Shown one piece after another: positions 36,156-43,932 of a DNA stretch of 64,000 nt. The position numbers and the translations under genes were made by a program. Under the pieces are notes generated by a model. The model did no database searches. It was given only the letters and a program-made list of their open reading frames with translations, and had not been told where the DNA came from. How positions within the stretch are numbered: the stretch's first letter is position 1; each line of letters opens with the position of its first letter. Source of the stretch: Oscillatoriales cyanobacterium USR001 (GTDB lineage: Bacteria; Cyanobacteriota; Cyanobacteriia; Cyanobacteriales; Microcoleaceae); contig MBRE01000046.1 in NCBI GenBank assembly GCA_001698425.1, positions 1 to 64,000 of the forward strand, read 5' to 3'.

Positions 36156-37169
36156 TTAAGCAGGTTGCGCCGATCCTTCATATTTCAGAAGAGTTCCGGT
36201 TGCGCCAATAATAAACCCCTTTTCAGGAGTCATAAAGATCACCTTGTAAAAATTAGCAGGAACATCCTCAACTGCACGGTCTTTTTGCCAAGTTTTCCCG
36301 CCATCAAAACTGCAAAGCAAATTACCGCCGCCGCCGGCTAACCAAATTTCATCGTTTGTCCGGTACGCTAAATCTAGCAAACCCCAACTTGCCCTGCGAT
36401 CGGGACTAAAAGGTTCTCCCCATTCATCCCAATTGTCAGGAGCGCTAAATTGAATTTGACCGCCTCTTTCTAACATCCACAAACGCCCATCCTTGCCAAA
36501 TCCCATGCTTTGGAGACGGCGAGAACTATTGCGATTGTGGGGAGTCCAAGCAGTTTGTCCTGGTTCCCAAGTTGAGTAAAAATTACCCTTTGACGAAACC
36601 GCCACATAAGCGCCATCAACAGAACGGCTGATATTACGAACTACCCCAAAAGCTTCTTGTACCAAAGCTTTCCAAGTTTTACCGCCATCATTCGTCTGAT
36701 AAATTGCGCCCACATCTGTTGTCATCTCAGCAGATTGTGGTCCCAAAGCTACAATTGTATTTGGAGAACCGGGAAGCTGACTGCTCAAAGCAATGCGAGT
36801 CCAAGATTTACCTTCATCTTCAGTGTGCAGTAAAACTGAAGGTTGTCCGACAATCCAACCTTCTGCACCTGAAAAACTCACTGAGGAAAAGCGAGATTTG
36901 GCATCTTCTAAATTTAGAGCGATCGCGCTCCAAGTTTCCCCACCATCCTTCGTTTCCAGCAGAGTTGTGTCAGAACCCACAATCCAGCCATGATCGGGAT
37001 TGCCAGTAAAAGCAATATCCTGTAAATTCGCCTTTGTTGGCAGAGGAACTACCTTCCAAGGGTTGTAACTCACAGACGGAATCGTGCTACAACCGGCACA
37101 GATTAGCACAGCCACCAATAAGATTACAATTCTTTGCCAAACTCTCACAATTTTCCTACTGCAAACCAT
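36156..37169 (-). CDS. ycf48: Photosystem II assembly factor Ycf48 (Hcf136)
   Basis: This 337-residue lipoprotein begins MVCSRKIVRVWQRIVILLVA, with lipobox LICAGC (Cys27), then a seven-bladed propeller built from repeats such as DHGWIVGSDTTLLETKDGGETW, AEGWIVGQPSVLLHTEDEGKSW and FIIGATGTLLKYEG. Ycf48 binds precursor D1 and aids early PSII reaction-centre assembly on the lumenal side (established). The frame opens at 37211; ATG 37169 gives a normal lipoprotein leader and overlaps the rubA end by 14 bases, implying coupling. Confidence 0.95.
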   Translation of the reverse strand: MVCSRKIVRVWQRIVILLVAVLICAGCSTIPSVSYNPWKVVPLPTKANLQDIAFTGNPDHGWIVGSDTTLLETKDGGETWSAIALNLEDAKSRFSSVSFSGAEGWIVGQPSVLLHTEDEGKSWTRIALSSQLPGSPNTIVALGPQSAEMTTDVGAIYQTNDGGKTWKALVQEAFGVVRNISRSVDGAYVAVSSKGNFYSTWEPGQTAWTPHNRNSSRRLQSMGFGKDGRLWMLERGGQIQFSAPDNWDEWGEPFSPDRRASWGLLDLAYRTNDEIWLAGGGGNLLCSFDGGKTWQKDRAVEDVPANFYKVIFMTPEKGFIIGATGTLLKYEGSAQPA

Positions 37170-37491
37170 ATAAACTAAGCAACAACAAAAAGCCAGCGGC
37201 CAAACCGCCAAAAATCAGCAAACTTTTCTGGGATTCACTCATCGTATTGACACCAATACCGTAGCGTCGATTTGCCTTAAATCCAGAAACGCCATCAGCT
37301 TGGCCAATATTTTGAAATCGGGACTTAGGCGCACCGCAAGTCGGACAGCGCCAAATTTCGGGTAAATCCTCAAACGCCATCCCGCGAGGAATATGAGTTT
37401 GGGCATCACCCTTTCTAGGTTCGTAAACGTAGCCGCAGGCGCGGCATTCGTGTCGATCTAGGGTTTTGAACTGGTTGGCTGAATCGCTCAT
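37156..37491 (-). CDS. rubA: Membrane-anchored rubredoxin RubA
   Basis: This 111-residue protein has an iron site from CRACG (Cys16, Cys19) and CPTCG (Cys49, Cys52), a linker, then one C-terminal membrane helix (LLIFGGLAAGFLLLLSLYGL). RubA is needed for PSII (and in some species PSI) assembly and is conserved upstream of ycf48-psbEFLJ (established). The gene order here is the conserved cyanobacterial one. Confidence 0.95.
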   Translation of the reverse strand: MSDSANQFKTLDRHECRACGYVYEPRKGDAQTHIPRGMAFEDLPEIWRCPTCGAPKSRFQNIGQADGVSGFKANRRYGIGVNTMSESQKSLLIFGGLAAGFLLLLSLYGLQ

Positions 37492-37548
37492 AGCTCAAGA
37501 AAGAGTGTGTAAGCCAATCTTAGAATAGCTATTAAAGATTATTACAGA

Positions 37549-37583
37549 ATTTAAGCCTGCGATCGCATATCCAGGGAAAAGGG
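37549..37583. repeat. Left 35-bp direct repeat bounding the island
   Basis: This 35-bp sequence, starting ATTTAAGCCTGCGATCGC and ending CCAGGGAAAAGGG, is identical to 43792-43826 in the same orientation. A second shared block (TTAAGCTGGCT ... GGCGATC) lies at 37664-37697 here and 43839-43872 at the other end. It may be a recombination or attachment duplication bounding the transglycosylase/HerA operon and its two neighbours. The 110 bases between the left repeat and the operon are G-rich and hold no gene. Confidence 0.7.
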
Positions 37584-37694
37584 AGGGGCGTGTTTTACCG
37601 ATGGTGGGATGGTGAGGGGGTGACAATGGTGCGGGAAGCTTGATGGGTGAAGGGTTGAGGGGCTTTAAGCTGGCTGAAGGTGAGTTTAAGGCGA

Positions 37695-38753
37695 TCAGGT
37701 AGAGTTTATGTAATTTTTTGCCATTTGACTAACTTCTTGCAGAAGTTTATGAATTAAGGGTCGATAAATGGTATTATCTAGGTGTTCTAAATACCAGGTT
37801 TCATAATCGCCAATTATATTTAGATGTTCTTCAATTTGTCTTGCTTCTTCTAAAAGAACCCATAAGTTATGGGTGGCTCGATTATAAAATCCATAGCCTC
37901 CACTTGCTTTTAATCCTTCTAACCCATGTTGTTGACAACCAGGACATGGGCAGAGTTTCAATTTCTGTTCTTCTTCTGAGCTTAAATATCGACCTCTCCA
38001 GTTGCCTAACTCAGTAACAATACGATCTCCTGTTCCTGGTAATTGAATTAATCCTCTTGCTGCACGATTTCGCCACCCACTAGAATCAACAGAATTAATA
38101 CCTAGTAGGGCTGCGATATGTAAAGTTGCTGTTCCTCCAATTCCAAAAATATGCAGTTTTTTATCTGGAAATTGTTGGCGAAAATGAATTAGATTATCTA
38201 TGATTTTTTTATAGGTAATGGCTTTAGAGGCACGCAATAAATTAGGAACAATACCACCTAAAGCAATGCAAGGCTTTTTTGATAAACCTTTACTGTTAAC
38301 TATTTGTTCTATATATTTTTCTAAAAAATTACTGATATGAACTACTGGAACATAATCCCCTTGATAATAACGAAAGTTCATATTCATAGTTTTTTTAAAA
38401 CATTCTTCTTGTTCCTCTAAACTCATTTTAGGAATAGGTATAAAATCTTGAGGGATAGGAAACCAGTCTGGTTTGGCTTCTCTCACAAATTCTGCATATT
38501 CTTTAACAGGCACTTCTTGATTATTTTTAATAAACGAGAAAGCACCATTGTCAAGATACAATTTAACATTTTTAGGAATACCTAAATGTTCATGTAAGCC
38601 TTTTTCCATTGCTTTTTTTCTTTGACTAGGCATTTTATGAAAATCAGCATAAGAAATCATCACCGCTTGTAACTCTTTTAAGTGATAGAGCGATGTGGAA
38701 TCCCACACACGGGGTTTTATTCCTTTTAATCCAAAACCAGCGACTATTTGCAC
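37695..38753 (-). CDS. TGT-superfamily transglycosylase, DpdA-like (7-deazaguanine insertion)
   Basis: This 352-residue protein looks like a tRNA-guanine-transglycosylase barrel. LDNGAFSF (Asp68) matches the DSGGFQ base-binding motif, ALGGIVP and GIGGTATLH match the glycine-rich loops, and VDSSGWRNRAARG (Asp223) sits where the nucleophile FDCVxPTR motif occurs. CPCPGC...H (Cys268, 270, 273, His295) matches the structural zinc site. It is closer in look to DpdA-type proteins, which put preQ0 into DNA, than to housekeeping Tgt, and lacks the usual Tgt motif wording. GTG start six bases after the preceding gene. Substrate (DNA or tRNA) is inferred, not shown. Confidence 0.75.
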   Translation of the reverse strand: MQIVAGFGLKGIKPRVWDSTSLYHLKELQAVMISYADFHKMPSQRKKAMEKGLHEHLGIPKNVKLYLDNGAFSFIKNNQEVPVKEYAEFVREAKPDWFPIPQDFIPIPKMSLEEQEECFKKTMNMNFRYYQGDYVPVVHISNFLEKYIEQIVNSKGLSKKPCIALGGIVPNLLRASKAITYKKIIDNLIHFRQQFPDKKLHIFGIGGTATLHIAALLGINSVDSSGWRNRAARGLIQLPGTGDRIVTELGNWRGRYLSSEEEQKLKLCPCPGCQQHGLEGLKASGGYGFYNRATHNLWVLLEEARQIEEHLNIIGDYETWYLEHLDNTIYRPLIHKLLQEVSQMAKNYINST

Positions 38754-38759
38754 TATTTT

Positions 38760-40412
38760 TTAAACTATTTGTTTAAGAAAAGATTGATATTTAGACAAAA
38801 GTTTTTGTTTAACATTTCGAGTTAAACTTTCACCTACATTCTTAGAATATTTATGAGATTGTTGCGTAACAGATGGTATTAAGTAAGTAATTGGGTCGTC
38901 ACTCATAAACGAATGATCTTCATCAACTTCAAAACCACAGTATTTTATTGCTGTTAATATTTTAGCAGATATTGTTTCAATACTATCATTATTTTCTGAG
39001 AAAAATTCATAACGTGGGAGTAATTTTGTAGGAGTATTTGAATGACCAACAAAGAACATATAAGTATGAAATATTTTACATAATTGCCTATAAGGTTCTA
39101 TGTCAATACGACTACCATCTTCTTTGATTTTGTTGCGGTAGCGTTCAAAATATGGTTCTAAGTCATTCAAATTGGCTTTTTCATTGAGAGTAGCCCTAGT
39201 GGTAAATGATCTACGAATTAAACAAGTACAAATAGTTCTTTTAAGCCCATTTTCAAAAAACTCTGGAGAAGATAGTAACAAAGTCATGGCTTGTCCATCT
39301 GTTAAAGTATAATTTCCAGTTTCCCAATTACTATCTATATATTTAGCAATATACCATTCTACAACAGCACTATATACCTTTAAACGAACATTTTTAGAAA
39401 CTCCGCAATAGATTCGATTAAAATCTCTTGCAGAATTGAGACATTTTAATAATTCTTGAATAGCTTTTTGTGTAAATAGTCCTCGTTTATTATTAATTAG
39501 ATAATTATCTAAATAAGCATCTTGTGGAAATAAACTACCATCTCTAAGAATAATATTAGGACAATCTCTACCAGCATTTAATAAATATTCATGATCGAAA
39601 ATATATTGACCTATATCCATCGCTGAAGCAGTACAACGATGAAAATCTTCTGCATCTAATTCATCTTGATAAGATGGATCAATTAACATCCATTGCAGTA
39701 AATCTTGAGTAGGTTCTGGATTAAATCTACCCTTATCAAAAATAGCGTTACCGTTTTCTACTCTAACAATTGCACCAGCAGCATTATTTAACAAAAAAGG
39801 AACAGTACGATTAAAAAAACGGGCAGGAGTGGGAACTGAACTACGATGTTGACTTACATCTGAAGAACCTATTAAAAAGTTGCCATTATTCCATAAGCTA
39901 TCATCACTTTCAATTGAATTAAGAAAATATTTTCCAACAATATGAGTGGCAAGATGTTGTTTAATTAATTCTTCATTTAATTCAACTTTCCAGTTGCGAT
40001 TTCCTTTGGGTGGAGGAATAATGTTAACTTGTTCTTTTGTCATTCCAAAACCACGAATAGCAACTTGTTTGAGAAGTTTTGCTAAACGTTCCGATTGGGT
40101 TGAATTTTGTTTTATTTGTTCTCTTAAGTCCTTGAAAAACTCAAAATACAATTCTCTAGGATCTTTTTGGGACAAATGTTCTCTTGCAGTTTTAATGGTG
40201 GTTTCCCACTGATCTTGAGCTTTAACCAATTGACTCATATACTCAAGAGTTTTTTCAAATGGATCGTGATTTTTTAGAGGATCATAACTATTAACTTGCT
40301 CACGATCCAAAATTTCATATCCTTCATTATCCTGATTTAAAATTTGATCAAAGTCTATCTCTAACTGTATATAGGGTGATTGAATATTGCTGGATTTTTT
40401 CTTGCGAGGCAT
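38760..40412 (-). CDS. NurA-like nuclease candidate paired with HerA
   Basis: This is a 550-residue protein. The N-terminal 170 residues are charged and helical. Then come two motifs typical of NurA nucleases: LIGSSDVSQHRSS (Asp185) and NIILRDGSLFPQD (Asp291), with a hydrophobic strand AAGAIVRVEN between them. The rest is helical with a basic C-terminus. NurA is the 5'-3' exonuclease partner of HerA ATPases, and this gene starts two bases after the HerA-like stop, which supports the pairing. Similarity is motif-level only; it could be another DNA-processing subunit. The region is AT-rich and lacks HIP1. Confidence 0.55.
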   Translation of the reverse strand: MPRKKKSSNIQSPYIQLEIDFDQILNQDNEGYEILDREQVNSYDPLKNHDPFEKTLEYMSQLVKAQDQWETTIKTAREHLSQKDPRELYFEFFKDLREQIKQNSTQSERLAKLLKQVAIRGFGMTKEQVNIIPPPKGNRNWKVELNEELIKQHLATHIVGKYFLNSIESDDSLWNNGNFLIGSSDVSQHRSSVPTPARFFNRTVPFLLNNAAGAIVRVENGNAIFDKGRFNPEPTQDLLQWMLIDPSYQDELDAEDFHRCTASAMDIGQYIFDHEYLLNAGRDCPNIILRDGSLFPQDAYLDNYLINNKRGLFTQKAIQELLKCLNSARDFNRIYCGVSKNVRLKVYSAVVEWYIAKYIDSNWETGNYTLTDGQAMTLLLSSPEFFENGLKRTICTCLIRRSFTTRATLNEKANLNDLEPYFERYRNKIKEDGSRIDIEPYRQLCKIFHTYMFFVGHSNTPTKLLPRYEFFSENNDSIETISAKILTAIKYCGFEVDEDHSFMSDDPITYLIPSVTQQSHKYSKNVGESLTRNVKQKLLSKYQSFLKQIV

Positions 40413-40413
40413 T

Positions 40414-41955
40414 TTACTTATCCTTTTCTTTTAATTCGTTAATTTCAGCAATCCACTTATCCTGCATTTTTTTGAAAATATCAGGAGTTTTACCACCTTC
40501 TGAATCTTCAGTTGTGCGGGTTCTAATTTTGACCGGAATTGTATGTTTAATACTTTCATAAGTTCCAGAAATTAAACAAGTTCCCTGTGGCATTTTGGGT
40601 AATGCTCGTAACATTTCATCCGTAGCATCTGCTTTGACTCCTTTAATAGCATCTAGTTGATCTGGTTCTAAAGCAAAGACTAATCTAGTATTACATTGAC
40701 GAATTACACTTTTATCAATATCAACAGGGCTTTGTGTCATTAAAACCATGCAAATTCCATGATGTCTTCCTATTCTTACTCCTTCCCGAATAATTTGTTT
40801 ACAAGGACTACCTTCTCCCTGGGGAACAAATAAATGTGCTTCATCAACTACTGCTACATAAGGAGGTATATGCCCTTTTAATCTCAAATTTTGTAGTTCT
40901 CTCAAAACTGCTGTTGCTATAGATTGAAGTTGTTTTGAAGTTAAATTTTTACAGTTAATAGATAAACAGGGGTACATTAGTTTTCGCCAATCTGCAACAC
41001 CATCTCCAAAGATTTTATAACCATTTATACTACCTTGCAATCTTCTTGTAACTGTATCAATTACTCTTGGTAATTCTGCTTTTTTTGCTACATATTTTTC
41101 CGCTGTTTCTGGAACTTTATCAATCATATCTTTCAGTCTGAATTTTGCAATATCATCATTTTGTAAATTAGTTTGTAAGTCCCCGAAAACTTTACTGACG
41201 ATATCACGCTGTAAATCACTTTTCTGCATAGCAGATGGTAGTAAATCTAAAAGCTCGGATTCAGTTAATGATGAGATACGAATACTAAAATCTTTCCCTG
41301 GTTCAACTACTTGCCCACCATTTTTAATAACAAATTGTGAATATTCATCTTGAGTATCAATAAAAACAACTGGTAACTTATGTTTAATTAGTTCTTCCGC
41401 CACAACCCCCATTGCATAACTTTTACCACTTCCTGTAGTTCCACAAATAAAGAAATGTCTTTGAATTGCTTGTTTATTAAGAATAATATCTGTTTTAACT
41501 CCTCCTACTGTTTCACCCAAATATAAACCTTTATCTTGCTTTTCCTCTATTCCTAAAACACGGACTACTTCACTAGAATCAGCAATAAAAACCTCTGCCA
41601 GAGAATTAGGTAAATTTTGAGGCGATCTAATTTCTTTGCCGATAATTTCTTCTATCAAATCAGCTTCAACCACACGAGAAATGTCTGTACTATGTTCTTC
41701 TGGCATCGAGGGAAGAGGAAGACGTAAATTATCACTAACTGTTACGCCAGCTACACTTGCATTTGGGTTCTTTTCATAACCACTACGAATACGTCCAATC
41801 AAAAGCGTTTTTTCACCTTCTCTGGACACATTCATTTTTACCAATGTACCCGGTTTGACATCTTTTCCAGCTTTTAATTTAATGCGTACTGTTTCAAAAG
41901 TTGGGGTTTCTTGATCGGAAATTACAGTTCCTATAGGATAAGACTTATTATTCAT
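40414..41955 (-). CDS. herA: HerA-type hexameric ATPase/translocase
   Basis: This 513-residue protein has an N-terminal barrel (about 1-160, with VSREGEKTLLIGRIRSGY), Walker A GTTGSGKS (172-179), Walker B YVAVVDEAHLF (Asp371, Glu372), and EGVRIGRHHGICMVLMTQSP, as in HerA/FtsK-like DNA pumps. FIDTQDEYSQF follows Walker A. HerA proteins thread DNA and feed it to a nuclease. The frame opens at 42000; ATG 41955 (MNNKSYPIGT) has an AGGAA ribosome site and clears the upstream gene. Second gene of the four-gene operon. Confidence 0.88.
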   Translation of the reverse strand: MNNKSYPIGTVISDQETPTFETVRIKLKAGKDVKPGTLVKMNVSREGEKTLLIGRIRSGYEKNPNASVAGVTVSDNLRLPLPSMPEEHSTDISRVVEADLIEEIIGKEIRSPQNLPNSLAEVFIADSSEVVRVLGIEEKQDKGLYLGETVGGVKTDIILNKQAIQRHFFICGTTGSGKSYAMGVVAEELIKHKLPVVFIDTQDEYSQFVIKNGGQVVEPGKDFSIRISSLTESELLDLLPSAMQKSDLQRDIVSKVFGDLQTNLQNDDIAKFRLKDMIDKVPETAEKYVAKKAELPRVIDTVTRRLQGSINGYKIFGDGVADWRKLMYPCLSINCKNLTSKQLQSIATAVLRELQNLRLKGHIPPYVAVVDEAHLFVPQGEGSPCKQIIREGVRIGRHHGICMVLMTQSPVDIDKSVIRQCNTRLVFALEPDQLDAIKGVKADATDEMLRALPKMPQGTCLISGTYESIKHTIPVKIRTRTTEDSEGGKTPDIFKKMQDKWIAEINELKEKDK

Positions 41956-41971
41956 TAAAAAATTCCTATTT

Positions 41972-42718
41972 TTATAAATCAGAATAGACTTGGATACCAA
42001 GTCGCTGTAAAAGTTGCCTCGCAGCTTGGGAGTGAAACGAACTCACAGGCAACCCAGTTAATTGACTTACCAACCATTTCGGGGAAATTTTTTGGTGATC
42101 AATCAAAATATACCACGTTTGATAATTATACGGTTTTCCCTTACCCTGTGCTAAGGCTTGACGCGCAACTTCATCAAAATTTACATCCGTTAAGTTAAAC
42201 TCAATTCCTTTAAATAAGATTTTATCAGGACGCTGACCATTAGTTATTGGTTCTGAAAATTTCCATGAATTACCGTATAACCACTGATGTAAAATTGATA
42301 ATTTTCTGCCTAATGTACCAGTACCAACAGTTACTTCAAGAGAATCAGGCATTATACCAGAGTATCCACTTAGTGCATTAAAATACATCTTTGTAACACA
42401 AATCAATAATTTCTGGTATGTCCCCTGACTCACGATCGCTTCTAAATTTGTAACAACAGATAAACTTAACTCAGAAGCCAGGGCTTTACTCATCTTTTGA
42501 TCGTAATTGGGAATAACCAGATCGCCACGAATTAATCCAAACTTTGCCGACAATACATATATATCCAGAAGTGTATCAGGTTGTTGCCTTAAGAAACGCC
42601 GTAACAGCCGAAATGATGGCCCATCGTAGCGTTCAATGGCAGGTAAGTCATCCTTCTGTGATCGCTTCGCTTGAGAACAAGATAAAATTAATAAGCGCCG
42701 ACTTGAAGACTTACTCAT
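41972..42718 (-). CDS. DUF6884-like protein, first gene of the island operon
   Basis: This 248-residue protein has an N-terminal domain matching the DUF6884 pattern: RRLLILSCSQAKRSQ, RYDGPSFRLLRRFL, YVLSAKFGLIRGD and PNYDQKMSKAL. The Ser-Cys after the first strand and the SAKFGL loop are the likely active-site elements. The C-terminal third is lysine-rich with a possible helical DNA-binding end. The frame opens at TTG 42733; ATG 42718 (MSKSSSRRLL) is chosen. The family's function is unknown. Its place beside a TGT-like enzyme suggests nucleobase chemistry (inference). Confidence 0.72.
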   Translation of the reverse strand: MSKSSSRRLLILSCSQAKRSQKDDLPAIERYDGPSFRLLRRFLRQQPDTLLDIYVLSAKFGLIRGDLVIPNYDQKMSKALASELSLSVVTNLEAIVSQGTYQKLLICVTKMYFNALSGYSGIMPDSLEVTVGTGTLGRKLSILHQWLYGNSWKFSEPITNGQRPDKILFKGIEFNLTDVNFDEVARQALAQGKGKPYNYQTWYILIDHQKISPKWLVSQLTGLPVSSFHSQAARQLLQRLGIQVYSDL

Positions 42719-42879
42719 TAATTTAATAAACAACTAACTGAGGGATTGGCGATCGCTTTTTCTCTGAAGTCAATTCAGCAGCGTGATCGCTCCTAGCCAT
42801 TATAATCGTGAAAATAGCGATTCCCTACAGGATAGCTCCACTTCACGCATCCCCACCGAAAACCCAACTTCCCTGAACT

Positions 42880-43200
42880 ATGTCATCAGGTAGCATCCTA
42901 ACAGTCACAGATGTTCTCAATTTGCTTATCAGTGGAATCGAGAAAACTACCCTGGAAACAGAACTTACTGCTTCAGGTTGGATATCTACTCAAGCTAGAG
43001 GTGGCTCAAAAAGCGGTGCGGGTACAATTTGGACAAGCCTAGACACTCAATACAGTGTCAGAATTATGACTCAACCTGATGGTTCATCCTACGCTCGTGT
43101 TTACAATGGTCCCGGAGGTGGCGCACCCGCAGAACAACCTCTAAACCCATCAGGTAAACCCGGAAGTCGTGGGGATACCCACTTTATTCTTCTCCATTAA
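42880..43200 (+). CDS. Unrecognised small protein, Gly/Ser-rich C-terminal half
   Basis: This 106-residue protein is divergent from the HerA operon. The N-terminus has VTDVLNLLISGIEKTTLETELTASG. The C-terminus holds YARVYNGPGGGAPAEQPLNP and ends RGDTHFILLH, a short Gly/Pro-rich pattern reminiscent of C-terminal domains of polymorphic toxins. No family is recognised with confidence. A TATAAT at 42801-42806 may be its -10 region. The next gene follows after 20 bases, so the two look like a pair. Confidence 0.6.
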   Translation: MSSGSILTVTDVLNLLISGIEKTTLETELTASGWISTQARGGSKSGAGTIWTSLDTQYSVRIMTQPDGSSYARVYNGPGGGAPAEQPLNPSGKPGSRGDTHFILLH

Positions 43201-43220
43201 CCCCATTTATTCGTTGGACT

Positions 43221-43646
43221 ATGAACTTTCAAGAAACCTGGCAACAATACGATTTTACTGAATCAGAATTGCTATCAATGGGGTGGAAATTTCCATATAA
43301 TTATGTCCTAAATCTCAACTACTATTGGCAGATCGATCCAACTAATTCCACTTCTCTAGTTGCTACCACTGACCAAAATTTAAACATTATACTCAAAACC
43401 TGCATTCGGCTTGATGTACAACTCAACCCAAATCCAGATGAGTTAAATCAAAAGCCTGCGAACCTCGGCACAATTGTAGGATGGGGGAAAGTCACTCCCT
43501 CTCCCTGGTTAGAAAATCTATCTCTTTCTCCTAATGAGTGGCTGCATCTGTTCTTTGAAATTGGTGGAAATAATAAAATTGAAGCTCTTTGTCGATCGCT
43601 CGTTATCGAACAATTAGCCAAACAACCCGCCTCACTCAGTTTATAA
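43221..43646 (+). CDS. Unrecognised small protein paired with the preceding gene
   Basis: This 141-residue acidic to neutral protein, rich in Asn and Trp, contains QQYDFTESELLSMGWKFPYN and LSPNEWLHLFFEIGGNNKIEAL. No signal peptide, membrane segment or known motif is visible. It follows its neighbour closely, and the pair could be toxin and immunity, but nothing in the sequence proves it. It ends about 145 bases before the right 35-bp direct repeat. Confidence 0.6.
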   Translation: MNFQETWQQYDFTESELLSMGWKFPYNYVLNLNYYWQIDPTNSTSLVATTDQNLNIILKTCIRLDVQLNPNPDELNQKPANLGTIVGWGKVTPSPWLENLSLSPNEWLHLFFEIGGNNKIEALCRSLVIEQLAKQPASLSL

Positions 43647-43791
43647 CATGACCCCTATTTTTGAGAAAATGGGGAAGTGAAATCGCCCTTCCCAAAGAAG
43701 CGCGATCACCTGCTTTAATTATTCACAAAAAAAGCAGGCGATTCCTGTCAAACAATAACATCAACCATCAATTAGTAGAATTTTCTTCAGC

Positions 43792-43826
43792 ATTTAAGCC
43801 TGCGATCGCATATCCAGGGAAAAGGG
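43792..43826. repeat. Right 35-bp direct repeat bounding the island
   Basis: Identical to 37549-37583 in the same orientation. The further shared block at 43839-43872 follows after 12 bases, against 80 bases on the left, so the two ends share ancestry but have diverged by an indel. It contains a HIP1 octamer, unlike the operon inside. Confidence 0.7.
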
Positions 43827-43880
43827 GATCGATCGTCAATTAAGCTGGCTCAACATGAGTTGGAGGCGATCGAATGGGAG

Positions 43881-43932
43881 CGCTAAAGCGCTTACTACGA
43901 ACCAAATCATCAAGTTATTTAATTTTCATTCC
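43881..43932. repeat. Half copy of MITE-like family A
   Basis: Only the right half remains: CGCTAAAGCGCTTACTACGA through to TTATTTAATTTTCATTCC. It overlaps the end of lptC; the element's GGAATGA supplies the lptC stop codon (GAA TGA on the minus strand). Confidence 0.75.

Noticed and set aside
42880..43646. Firm polymorphic toxin/immunity call for the small gene pair
   Set aside because: No signature residue, delivery domain or known immunity fold could be identified; kept only as a hypothesis.
43661..43843. 60-codon frame between the small gene pair and lptC
   Set aside because: It covers the right 35-bp direct repeat and has no ribosome site; judged non-coding.
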